Shown: positions 8,815-17,297 of the stretch, piece by piece
How the letters are laid out: each line of letters starts with the position of its first letter
How positions within the stretch are numbered: position 1 is the first letter of the stretch
NCBI GenBank assembly: GCA_031826515.1
Contig: CP134536.1
Location: 1,314,001-1,378,000, forward strand
Reading direction: 5' to 3'
From: Flavobacteriaceae bacterium HL-DH10
GTDB lineage: Bacteria > Bacteroidota > Bacteroidia > Flavobacteriales > Flavobacteriaceae
Length of the DNA: 64,000 bases
Translations under genes and position numbers: made by a program
The notes under the pieces: generated by a model
What the model saw: only the letters and a program-made list of their open reading frames with translations
The model's database searches: none
What the model was told of the DNA's origin: nothing

Positions 8815-10260
8815 TCATTCCACATAATCCACACGAACTTCATCCAACTCATAAACCCCATCAAAAGTATCTTGTCCACTACCAGTAAATTTAAATGCGA
8901 TATGGATGGTGCCTGTAGCACAAGACAAATCAACGGTTCCAGAATTAAACCATGGCACAAATGAATCAGAATCTTTTACCACATAAGCAGCAGAAAGCAC
9001 TCCCCAAGTTGCAGAGGTAATATGATCTTCGGTGCCATCCCAATCTAACGAATACAAGACTTCCATAAAGCTACTATCTGCTAAACTGTTAGAAGTTTTA
9101 AAACGAAGTGTAGCACTACTATAAGTATCTAAATCAATGACAGGAGTGATTAACCATCCTATATTACTAGCATCACCCGAACTTGCTGATTGAAATCTTG
9201 CAGATCTTCCTAAAGATGCATTGGAGGATGTTGACGAATACCCTTCCCAAGCTTCTGTGCCTGCTTCTATATAATTTGTCCAACCATCAATAACTATAGG
9301 TTTATTATTTTTTTGAGATTCGAAATCTTCATAAAATAAATTACTTGTTCCTATACTAGAAGCTAATCCGCAATCTAATTCTATGGGGTCACAACGTTCA
9401 CTACTATCAAAATTAACATCAGTTACACTATTAACAATAATAACGTTAAAATCGTCTCCAAAATCTCGACTAAATACACCTGTAATACTTCCTTTTCCCT
9501 GCGGAATAATAACCGATTTAAAATCTGAAAACGTACTGGTTTGCATAAGTATTGATGTTCCCGAATCGCAACTTTCTAAAGTACGCAGCCCGTCATACTC
9601 ATCAATAGATTCACTGGCATATGTAGCTCCTAACTCAAACCTATTAAGCTGCATATTATCCATTTGTATTAAAGTGTTTTGATCGGCATTCGTTAAATTT
9701 TCAGGACTTACTACTTTCGGAATTATGGTAGCGACTTCATTAGTTCTAATAACTATATCACGATATTCGGCTGCTTGAATTTGTTTTACTTTTACCGCAT
9801 CGCCCTTTCCAATGGTTATCACACCATTTGATTCACCAATAGTTAATCCCGCTAATTTTATATATATCTTCCTTCCAAATTCATAGGTATCAGACAAGCT
9901 ACTTACATTAATATCTACTTTCAGTCCTAACCTTGGGTCGGCATCTGTATCACTATCATCTATTTTATTTTGAATAATAAGTTCTTCAAAAAAGTTTCCA
10001 GCAGCATCACTAGAAACCACATAACCTTCGATATAAATATCTTCATCCTCATAAATTCTAGCAATTAAATCCCCGCTATTTACTGCTTGCTCATACCTTT
10101 GTTGAACGGCTCTAAAGGTCGTTATCTTATTTTCAGGAATACTTATATTTTCAGAATCACTTGGCAAAGGAATATTATAATCGTCATCATTAACACAGGA
10201 TATTATTATAAAAACACCCAACAGAATGCATAGTTTATTAATATATTTTAGCTGTATCAT
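8815..10260 (-). CDS. DUF5689 lipoprotein with choice-of-anchor/jelly-roll domain
   Basis: Signal peptide with lipobox IISC near residue 22, followed by the acidic DDDY that is common after the cysteine of surface-exposed Bacteroidota lipoproteins. Residues about 40-285 match DUF5689, with an OB-like section (YIEGYVVSSD, ITIGKGDAV). Residues about 305-480 form a beta-rich jelly-roll module (LFYEDFES, GWLITPVIDL, FKFTGSG) of the choice-of-anchor J type that binds carbohydrate or other ligands. It lies 14 nt downstream of the TonB receptor gene in the same operon, which suggests a surface partner of that receptor, much as SusD partners SusC, though it is unrelated to SusD. Nuclease genes on both sides suggest nucleic-acid-related cargo. 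Confidence 0.85.
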   Translation of the reverse strand: MIQLKYINKLCILLGVFIIISCVNDDDYNIPLPSDSENISIPENKITTFRAVQQRYEQAVNSGDLIARIYEDEDIYIEGYVVSSDAAGNFFEELIIQNKIDDSDTDADPRLGLKVDINVSSLSDTYEFGRKIYIKLAGLTIGESNGVITIGKGDAVKVKQIQAAEYRDIVIRTNEVATIIPKVVSPENLTNADQNTLIQMDNMQLNRFELGATYASESIDEYDGLRTLESCDSGTSILMQTSTFSDFKSVIIPQGKGSITGVFSRDFGDDFNVIIVNSVTDVNFDSSERCDPIELDCGLASSIGTSNLFYEDFESQKNNKPIVIDGWTNYIEAGTEAWEGYSSTSSNASLGRSARFQSASSGDASNIGWLITPVIDLDTYSSATLRFKTSNSLADSSFMEVLYSLDWDGTEDHITSATWGVLSAAYVVKDSDSFVPWFNSGTVDLSCATGTIHIAFKFTGSGQDTFDGVYELDEVRVDYVE

Positions 10261-10274
10261 CTCTTTATTTTTTT

Positions 10275-13097
10275 TTAAAATCTTACATTCAAATTAAGGA
10301 AATAGGTTGCCCCACGTCCGTACCAATATTTAGACCCAAACACGGGTTTATCGAGTGCTTTATCATCTCGTAATTGTCTGTAATTGGCATTGCGCCCTTG
10401 TTCAAAACCTCCTGTTTTATAAACTTCATCTAGCAAATTATTTACACTTGCAAAAAAACCTATATAATAATCACCAACTAACCACGATTTACCACCAGTT
10501 AAGTTTACTGACATATAATTATCAAACGTTTCTTGTTTTAAAAGCTCTAGAGCAATGGTTTCATCATAATCAATGAATGGTTGTCCATCGACATCTTTGT
10601 AAAAATTATCGGTTCGAGTCAATGGACTGATATCTATATATGTTTTATCGAAAAAATTAGCTGTGGCTCCAAACCACCAATAATCGGGATCGCGATACTC
10701 GAAACCAACTGAGTAAGCCTGATGTGGACCTACTGCTAACTTATAATTTTTTAAATATGATTTACCTAAATACACATTCTCGAATCGATCTGAAGACAGA
10801 TATAAATTAGGATTATTAGCATATGTATATTGCCCAAGCGCCACTACTCCTTTTAGTTTAATAGTAGTTGTAACTTGTGCTTCAATACCTAATTCGGTTC
10901 CTAAATAATTTTTATCAACACCCTGTAAAATCTCTTGAATAAACTCGGTATCATCAGTTCCTGATTGTTGTGTACCCGATTCTGCAATAACATTTCCAAT
11001 GCCATCGGCGAAGAAAAACGAAATTTCGTTAGCATCTTTCAACGATGTATAAAAGCCAGTTAATTTTGCTTTTACAATGTCTGAACGATAAATATAACTA
11101 GCGTCAACAGACATTAGTTTTTCTTCGGTAATATTTGGTACGATGTTATGATTTGATCTAGAATTTGAGAAACTATTTCTAATAGAAGGCGCTTTGGTAA
11201 TATAACCCATATTAACATCTATAATATGCTTGCCAGAAATTTTATAGATTGCACCTGCCTTTACACCCATTCCTATAAAAGATAAGTTTTCTCCTTTACC
11301 TAAAGAATTATTAGCGAATGATTCATTTTGGAACAACCCTTCTCTTTGATATTGTGTGCTGGTTATACTTGTAGAAACATAAAAATCAAACTTATTATAT
11401 TTAAACTGAGCTTGAGCATAGCCAGAAAAAACACTAGCAAACATATTATAATTGTAACCATAGGTTTCGCCAACTTTTGCATTAGTATTTGGGTTTTGCA
11501 AATCAAATTGAACACCATCAAAACTATCAATATTTAAAAACCCAGTGCCTCCTAACAAATCTAAAACCTCAGCATAATTTTCAGATTTTAAATTTTTATA
11601 ATTTAATGCAGTATTAAATATTATATGCTCATTAATATCTTTTTTATAAACCATATTAATAGATAATTGTTTGTCATCTACCCTATCTTCATACAACATG
11701 TATGTTGCATTTCTTCCTAAAGATGTATTAATAGAATTTGCATCGTATAATTGTTTCCAATCTAATTGTCCATTATTTAAAAACGCTTGTTGGGCTTGGT
11801 ATGCAAAACCCAAATCGTTCGGAAAATTTCGTTCAAAATAGCTTGGTAGTTTTTGGTAATAGCTAGGACTTGGGTTTGTTCCTCCGCTTTCAAACGTATT
11901 TTGTCCATCGTTTGTGGTTACTAAATTTGCACCTCCATAAGCCAATCGGCTATTTCCAAATTTTCCAAATTGATAACCAATGTTAGTATTTAAAGATGAT
12001 TTAGTGTTGATATTCCAATAATGATTCAGCATCACAATAGGTTCAATCACTTCTTTAATACGTGAATTACGTTTTTTACCATCTTGATAACCCCAATATT
12101 CATTATACTTTATGCCTTTTAAATCGTAAACCTCTTGAGTATTTGCTGATGATTTACCGCGTTTATTAGGGGCATAAATCCCTGTGAAACTTAAACTATG
12201 TTTCTCATTAAACTTTTTTTCTGCGGAAGCGAATAAAGAATTAGAATCATAAAGTGTTGCGTCTTGATAACCTTCGTTTCCCCAACGACGCCCTAAAGAC
12301 AGCGTATATGCCCAGCCACTTTTTAAAAGACTAGAAGCATAGGTTGCCATAAGTCTGTTTGAATAACTTCTATTTGAAGATGAATAGGTAATACGCCCTC
12401 CAGATTTCATTTGGGAAGCTCTGGTATTAATATTCGTTGTTCCTAAAATGCCTCCAAAGTTATAGCTTGATGGCGTTAAACCCGAAGTTAATTCTTGATT
12501 ACGTAAAACATCATTCATACCTCCCCAATTACTCCACTGTGGGCGACCGTTGTAAATTTTATTCATTTCAATGCCATTAATTAAAACGGAACTATTATCT
12601 GAATCTAAACCACGCATTCTAAAAAAAGAGGAACTAAACTCGAAGGCAGCAGTACGCTGAAAAATATTTAAAGACGATGACAGTAAACCAGAAATATTAC
12701 CATAACCACTTTCGTCCCCATCTAATTCGTCATCAGATAATATAATAGTAAACAAGTCTTGAGAAGATCGCTCAAGCTCTAAAGTCATATCAGTAATATT
12801 TACCGTCAATCCTTCATTTACAATTATTGGATATCGTTTTGTAAAATATCCTAATTTAGATATTTTTAGAATCTGTTCTCCCAAAGGGATGTTTTCAGTA
12901 AACTGAAATTCACCTAATTCATTAGTTAATTGTATTTGTTTAGTAGCTTCTATGGTAATTGTAACATTTGTGATAGGTTGAAAAGAGTCTCCATCAATAA
13001 CACTCCCTTTTATTAAGGTTTGCTGTGAATTAGCAAAAATTGCAAACTCACATAATAATAAAAAAATTATAAATTTTTTCATGTTAATTTTAAACAC
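10275..13097 (-). CDS. TonB-dependent receptor with CarboxypepD_reg-like N-terminus
   Basis: A 940-residue outer-membrane transporter. After the signal peptide (about 1-25) comes a CarboxypepD_reg-like beta domain (about 27-112), a short acidic segment (SDDELDGDESG), a plug domain (about 125-235, with SVLINGIEMNK) and a large barrel ending in LNLNVRF. It is followed 14 nt later by a DUF5689 lipoprotein, giving a receptor/lipoprotein pair. The flanking EEP and endonuclease I genes suggest import of nucleic acid breakdown products or another phosphorus or nitrogen source, but the substrate cannot be read from the sequence. Confidence 0.9.
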   Translation of the reverse strand: MFKINMKKFIIFLLLCEFAIFANSQQTLIKGSVIDGDSFQPITNVTITIEATKQIQLTNELGEFQFTENIPLGEQILKISKLGYFTKRYPIIVNEGLTVNITDMTLELERSSQDLFTIILSDDELDGDESGYGNISGLLSSSLNIFQRTAAFEFSSSFFRMRGLDSDNSSVLINGIEMNKIYNGRPQWSNWGGMNDVLRNQELTSGLTPSSYNFGGILGTTNINTRASQMKSGGRITYSSSNRSYSNRLMATYASSLLKSGWAYTLSLGRRWGNEGYQDATLYDSNSLFASAEKKFNEKHSLSFTGIYAPNKRGKSSANTQEVYDLKGIKYNEYWGYQDGKKRNSRIKEVIEPIVMLNHYWNINTKSSLNTNIGYQFGKFGNSRLAYGGANLVTTNDGQNTFESGGTNPSPSYYQKLPSYFERNFPNDLGFAYQAQQAFLNNGQLDWKQLYDANSINTSLGRNATYMLYEDRVDDKQLSINMVYKKDINEHIIFNTALNYKNLKSENYAEVLDLLGGTGFLNIDSFDGVQFDLQNPNTNAKVGETYGYNYNMFASVFSGYAQAQFKYNKFDFYVSTSITSTQYQREGLFQNESFANNSLGKGENLSFIGMGVKAGAIYKISGKHIIDVNMGYITKAPSIRNSFSNSRSNHNIVPNITEEKLMSVDASYIYRSDIVKAKLTGFYTSLKDANEISFFFADGIGNVIAESGTQQSGTDDTEFIQEILQGVDKNYLGTELGIEAQVTTTIKLKGVVALGQYTYANNPNLYLSSDRFENVYLGKSYLKNYKLAVGPHQAYSVGFEYRDPDYWWFGATANFFDKTYIDISPLTRTDNFYKDVDGQPFIDYDETIALELLKQETFDNYMSVNLTGGKSWLVGDYYIGFFASVNNLLDEVYKTGGFEQGRNANYRQLRDDKALDKPVFGSKYWYGRGATYFLNLNVRF

Positions 13098-13204
13098 CTA
13101 TTGATTGAATAAGCGACTTTAAAAGTAAGAAATTTATATTAAATGTATTTTTTGGTTAATTTTTGTATTATATTAACTATATTTAAATACAGTTTTTTAC
13201 TACT

Positions 13205-14290
13205 ATGAAACCTCTTAAATTCTTTATTCTTTCTTTGTTTTTATGTGTATTTATTAATATCAATGCACAAGAAAAAATATTTAAAATTCACACTATTGCC
13301 TTTTATAATTTGGAAAATTTATTTGACACCATTAATGACCCAAACAAATTAGATGAATATAGTCCTATGATGGAACTTAAAACAAATAGAAGTGTTGTTT
13401 ACCTAAAGAAAATTAAAAACATGGCTCAGGTTATATCAGAAATTGGTGTAGATATTACTAAAAATAGTCCTGCTATAATTGGTGTTGCCGAAATTGAAAA
13501 CAAACAGGTACTAAATGATTTGGTTAACGATTCTATTTTGTTGAGAAAAAATTATGGTATTATACATTTTGATTCTCCTGATGCTAGAGGTATTGATGTA
13601 GCGCTTTTATATCAGAAAAAAATATTTACACCTATAGCATCAAGTAAACATGAACTGAAAATTTATGATGATTCAAGAAAACGAGTTTATACAAGAGACC
13701 AATTATTGGTTAGTGGAAACTTAGATGGCGAGCTTATTCATGTTATTGTTTGCCACTGGCCATCGCGTCGTGGTGGTGAACAACGAAGCAGACCAAAACG
13801 TGTGGCTGCTGCTAAAGTTAGTAAACACTTAGTTGATTCCTTACAAACCATAAACCCATATGCAAAAATTTTTATTATGGGTGATTTAAATGATAACCCA
13901 ACAAACAAAAGTGTAAAAGACATTTTAAAAGCTAAAAAAGACAGACAAAAAGTTGAATTAAAAGGTGTTTATAATCCTTTTGAAACGTTTTATAATAATG
14001 GCGAAGGAACAACAGCCTATAGAGATTCATGGAGTTTATTTGATCAAATTATGGTAACGAAACCTTTACTAGAAAAAGACTATTCCACTTTTAGATATTA
14101 TAAAGCAGGTATCTATAACAAAAACTACTTAATTACTAATACAGGGAAATATAAAGGTTATCCTCACAGAAGTTGGTCAAATGGCGGGTTTGATAATGGT
14201 TATAGCGACCATTTCCCTGTTTATACTTATATTATAAAGGAAGTCCCAGCTGCCATTCAGACATCTTACCAAAAAACTAAAACCAACTAA
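13205..14290 (+). CDS. Secreted endonuclease/exonuclease/phosphatase-family protein
   Basis: A 361-residue EEP-fold enzyme with a clear signal peptide ending at NINAQ (about residue 22). The active-site set is complete: AFYNLENLFD, the Glu in GVAEIEN, CHWPSRRGG, GDLNDNP and YSDHFP. It is the exported paralogue of the gene at 7297; about 40-50 percent of positions look identical by eye. It is transcribed divergently from the TonB receptor at 13097 and converges on a membrane protein gene with 9 bases between stops. A periplasmic or surface phosphodiesterase that digests nucleic acid fits its neighbours. Confidence 0.88.
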   Translation: MKPLKFFILSLFLCVFININAQEKIFKIHTIAFYNLENLFDTINDPNKLDEYSPMMELKTNRSVVYLKKIKNMAQVISEIGVDITKNSPAIIGVAEIENKQVLNDLVNDSILLRKNYGIIHFDSPDARGIDVALLYQKKIFTPIASSKHELKIYDDSRKRVYTRDQLLVSGNLDGELIHVIVCHWPSRRGGEQRSRPKRVAAAKVSKHLVDSLQTINPYAKIFIMGDLNDNPTNKSVKDILKAKKDRQKVELKGVYNPFETFYNNGEGTTAYRDSWSLFDQIMVTKPLLEKDYSTFRYYKAGIYNKNYLITNTGKYKGYPHRSWSNGGFDNGYSDHFPVYTYIIKEVPAAIQTSYQKTKTN

Positions 14291-14299
14291 TAGTACTAC

Positions 14300-14734
14300 C
14301 TACAACCAAGTATTCCAAGGAATTCTAGATAAGAATAACACTAGAGCTATTGTATAAAAAACAGCAATAGTTTTTAATTTTACATTAGAAGTTAATTTCT
14401 TTTTATGTTTTGAATACCCAATAGTTATTAAAGCTACTGCTAAAATATTTACAAACGGGTGTTCTACAAGGTATAATCTTGCTAAAGAATTACCCATAAC
14501 GCCTCCTCCTAATTCACTCCATAATTCAAATCGAGGTGATACAAAGTAAAGTATCAAACCAATTAATAATTGAATATGAGACACTATTAAAGTAAATAAC
14601 GATATTCTAAAATCTTTGGCTTCGTATTCTTTATCTCCAAAAGTTTTAATTAAAGCATTTACAACTGCAACGATTAAAACTAAAAGCACTAAATATGCCC
14701 AACATGAATGAATTGATAATATGGTTTCGTACAT
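14300..14734 (-). CDS. Four-helix membrane protein of unknown function
   Basis: 144 residues with four membrane segments (about 10-29, 47-66, 92-107 and 122-139). Histidines lie at helix ends (H9, H54 in SHIQ, H90 in EHPF, H109), the arrangement of small haem-b membrane proteins, but there is no signature that proves haem binding. Similar short proteins are common in Flavobacteriia and carry unreliable names. The ATG at 14734 follows an upstream hairpin with a U-run (14790-14811). Function not assigned. Confidence 0.7.
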   Translation of the reverse strand: MYETILSIHSCWAYLVLLVLIVAVVNALIKTFGDKEYEAKDFRISLFTLIVSHIQLLIGLILYFVSPRFELWSELGGGVMGNSLARLYLVEHPFVNILAVALITIGYSKHKKKLTSNVKLKTIAVFYTIALVLFLSRIPWNTWL

Positions 14735-14789
14735 GAATACAATTTTTTAGAATTTATAATAGCAAATGTAATAATTAAAAGCATTAAAA

Positions 14790-14811
14790 AATCGCTTCAA
14801 AGGAAGCGGTT
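14790..14811 (-). terminator. Orphan intrinsic terminator in a divergent intergenic region
   Basis: CGCTTC (14793-14798) pairs with GAAGCG (14803-14808) around AAAG; on the minus strand the stem is followed by six T. It lies upstream of both flanking genes, so it ends either a leader or a short separate RNA read on the minus strand, rather than an annotated gene. Confidence 0.5.
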
Positions 14812-14956
14812 TAAAAATTTATTATATAATTACACGGTTATTCTTGTGCTTTTTCAGCATTATTACTACACAAAAAACTCTATCTAAACGTAGGTTATTA
14901 TTACGTTAAGGGGCATAAATATTTTGAATAATTAATTGATTTCAATATATAAACAA

Positions 14957-14964
14957 TAAATTTG
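14957..14964 (+). promoter_or_regulatory. -7 promoter box for endonuclease I gene
   Basis: TAAATTTG fits TAnnTTTG exactly, with ATTG about 18 nt upstream as a weak -33 element. The predicted leader is about 30 nt. Confidence 0.5.
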
Positions 14965-15001
14965 TAATAACTACAAAATCTAATTAACTAACGATTCATT
15001 T

Positions 15002-16903
15002 ATGAAAAATCTATTCATTTATACACTCACTTTTTTATGTGCCATTTCTTCTTTTGGGCAAATTCAATCTTATTATAATGGTCTCGATTTGACAAATACT
15101 GGTGAAGATTTATTTTTAGAATTATCAACTAGATTAAAATCTACTCACATATCAATTCCCTATACATCTACAGCAACTGATACTTGGGATGTTTTAAAGC
15201 AAGCGGAAGAAGATCCAGATAACCCTTCAAATGTATTATTGATTTATGGTTTTGATGATACAGATGGAGATTATAAAACAGATAGAACAAGAGCGAAAAC
15301 GGAGACTGATACTGGTGGTGGCGATCCAGGTAAATGGAATAGAGAACATATTTTTGCAAAGTCTATAGCAAATCCTATTTTAGTAACTGATGACCCAGGT
15401 CCTGGAACTGATGTACATAATTTAAGACCAGCTGATTCAGAATGGAATTCGCTGCGTAGTAATCGTAAATTTACAGATGGAAGTGGTGATTCTAAAATTA
15501 TAGCAGGCAATGGTGGCTGGTATCCAGGTGATGAATGGAAAGGAGATGTTGCACGTGCAATTATGTACATGTATTTACGGTATAATGGTGATGGATCTAA
15601 GACGTCTGAAACACAATGTTTTCCTAAAGCAATAGGCTACGGCAACGTATTATCTGCAGATCCTAATATGATAGATTTATTTTTAAAATGGAACGCTGAA
15701 GACCCAGTTTCTGATTTTGAAGACCAACATAACCCAGTTGCAGAGGGAATTCAAGGTAATAGAAATCCGTTTATAGATAATCCGTATTTAGCAACCCTTA
15801 TTTGGGGTGGTTTAATAGCTGAAGACCGTTGGGATTTAAATGATAATTCAGATACTGAAGCACCAAGTTTGCCTGAAAACCTAATAGCAACAACTATTAA
15901 AGATGATGAAATTGAAATTAGTTGGGATGCTTCTACAGATAATGTTAATGTCATTGATTATTTAATTTATTTAGATGGCGTGTATTTACAATCAACATCA
16001 ACAACCTCTACTTTAATTGAAAATTTATTTTCAAACACAACATATCAAATTACTATTAAAGCTAGAGACAATTCTTCTAACTTGTCCGCTGCAAGTGAGA
16101 TTTTGAATGTTACAACTTTACAGGGACCTATAGTTTTATTTTCAGAAGATTTTGAAAATTGTGGTGATTTGAATTTCTTTACTTATAGTGAAAGTAGTAC
16201 TAAAGATTGGATATGTAGCCCGCAATACGGAGAGAATAATTCAGGTTCGATAGGTATTAACGGCTACCAACAGGTTACTTTAAGTAAAGATTGGTTAATC
16301 ACATCTAATTCAATTGATTTTGATACAAGTTCTGGAGAAAAATTAAGTTTTTATACTGATGCTGCTTATGGTTCATCTACATTAGAATTAGTGTATTCAT
16401 CAGATTATGATAAAACAGATGGTCCAGAAAATTTCACTTGGACAGCAGTACCAAACGTTACAATCCCTTTGCATTCTGATGGGTCAGGAACAGAAGAAGT
16501 ATACACCTTTACTGATATAGATATTAGTGAAATTACTGGCTCTGTTTATTTTGCATTTAAATACTATTCAAACAATGAACCGACTCGTTGGACGGTTGAC
16601 AGTTTTGAGATTATTGCTGGAAATTCTCTTGCTATTGATGATTTTAATACTGAAAACTCCATAGTAAAAGCATACCCAAACCCAAATGATGGGAGTTTTA
16701 GCATTACTGTTCCTTTAGTTGAAAAAGAAGTTGTTGTAGAGTTATATTCCATACAATCTCAATTAATTTCTAGAAAATCACACATCGTTAATGATGGAAT
16801 AGTAAAAATGAATATACAAGAAAAACCAGCTGGTTTATATATAGTTAAAGTACATTTAGAAAGTAAACTTAATGATATAGCTTTAAAAGTTGTAAAAGGA
16901 TAG
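15002..16903 (+). CDS. Secreted endonuclease I with FN3 domain and type IX sorting tail
   Basis: A 633-residue extracellular nuclease. Signal peptide ends near SSFGQ (about 19). The endonuclease I/NucM domain (about 25-275) shows WNREHIFAKS with the catalytic His, VHNLRPADSEWNSLRSN, and the closing GNRNPFIDNP signature. A fibronectin type III domain follows (about 285-373), then a jelly-roll module (about 378-545), and finally a type IX secretion C-terminal domain (about 555-633) beginning KAYPNPNDG and ending in a basic KVVKG. The enzyme should be exported by the T9SS and either released or anchored on the surface, where it cuts DNA or RNA non-specifically. It is monocistronic, with its own promoter and terminator. 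Confidence 0.93.
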   Translation: MKNLFIYTLTFLCAISSFGQIQSYYNGLDLTNTGEDLFLELSTRLKSTHISIPYTSTATDTWDVLKQAEEDPDNPSNVLLIYGFDDTDGDYKTDRTRAKTETDTGGGDPGKWNREHIFAKSIANPILVTDDPGPGTDVHNLRPADSEWNSLRSNRKFTDGSGDSKIIAGNGGWYPGDEWKGDVARAIMYMYLRYNGDGSKTSETQCFPKAIGYGNVLSADPNMIDLFLKWNAEDPVSDFEDQHNPVAEGIQGNRNPFIDNPYLATLIWGGLIAEDRWDLNDNSDTEAPSLPENLIATTIKDDEIEISWDASTDNVNVIDYLIYLDGVYLQSTSTTSTLIENLFSNTTYQITIKARDNSSNLSAASEILNVTTLQGPIVLFSEDFENCGDLNFFTYSESSTKDWICSPQYGENNSGSIGINGYQQVTLSKDWLITSNSIDFDTSSGEKLSFYTDAAYGSSTLELVYSSDYDKTDGPENFTWTAVPNVTIPLHSDGSGTEEVYTFTDIDISEITGSVYFAFKYYSNNEPTRWTVDSFEIIAGNSLAIDDFNTENSIVKAYPNPNDGSFSITVPLVEKEVVVELYSIQSQLISRKSHIVNDGIVKMNIQEKPAGLYIVKVHLESKLNDIALKVVKG

Positions 16904-16933
16904 AGAAACTTTTTGAAGTTGAGCTTCTAAATA

Positions 16934-16983
16934 AAAAAAGCCCATTTATATATTGTTAATAATATACAAATGGGCTTTTTTAT
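16934..16983 (+). terminator. Intrinsic terminator of the endonuclease I gene
   Basis: AAAAGCCCATTT pairs with AAATGGGCTTTT around an AT-rich loop, followed by a T-run; it lies 31 nt after the stop. Confidence 0.8.
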
Positions 16984-17247
16984 TTACTGAATGATTCCAA
17001 AAGAATTAAAACTTAGACTTTTAAAGGTCTATTAGGATTTTACATTCTATTATATTCAATCCAAACATAAACAATTCAAATTAAGAATATGATATTACAT
17101 CATGAAATAAACATTACACCTTATAGAAATAGTTTGTGTATGTATTGAACTTAATAGCAGAGTATTAAAATAACTAACGATTATTAATTAATTTAACTTA
17201 AAACTTGAACTTAGTTTTTGAAACGAATTATGACAATGTATAAAAAC
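16984..17247. other. AT-rich intergenic stretch without recognisable gene
   Basis: No open frame or RNA gene is apparent between the two terminators. One imperfect 16-bp palindrome (AGACTTTTAAAGGTCT, near 17019) is present; nothing else stands out. Confidence 0.5.
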
Positions 17248-17275
17248 AAAAAGACCGTCTTTACGACGGTCTTTT
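17248..17275 (-). terminator. Intrinsic terminator of the TonB receptor/lipoprotein operon
   Basis: GACCGTC (17253-17259) pairs with GACGGTC (17265-17271) around TTTAC, with T-runs on both strands, 23 nt beyond the lipoprotein stop at 17298. Confidence 0.85.
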
Positions 17276-17297
17276 CTATGTTTAATGTGATTATTAA

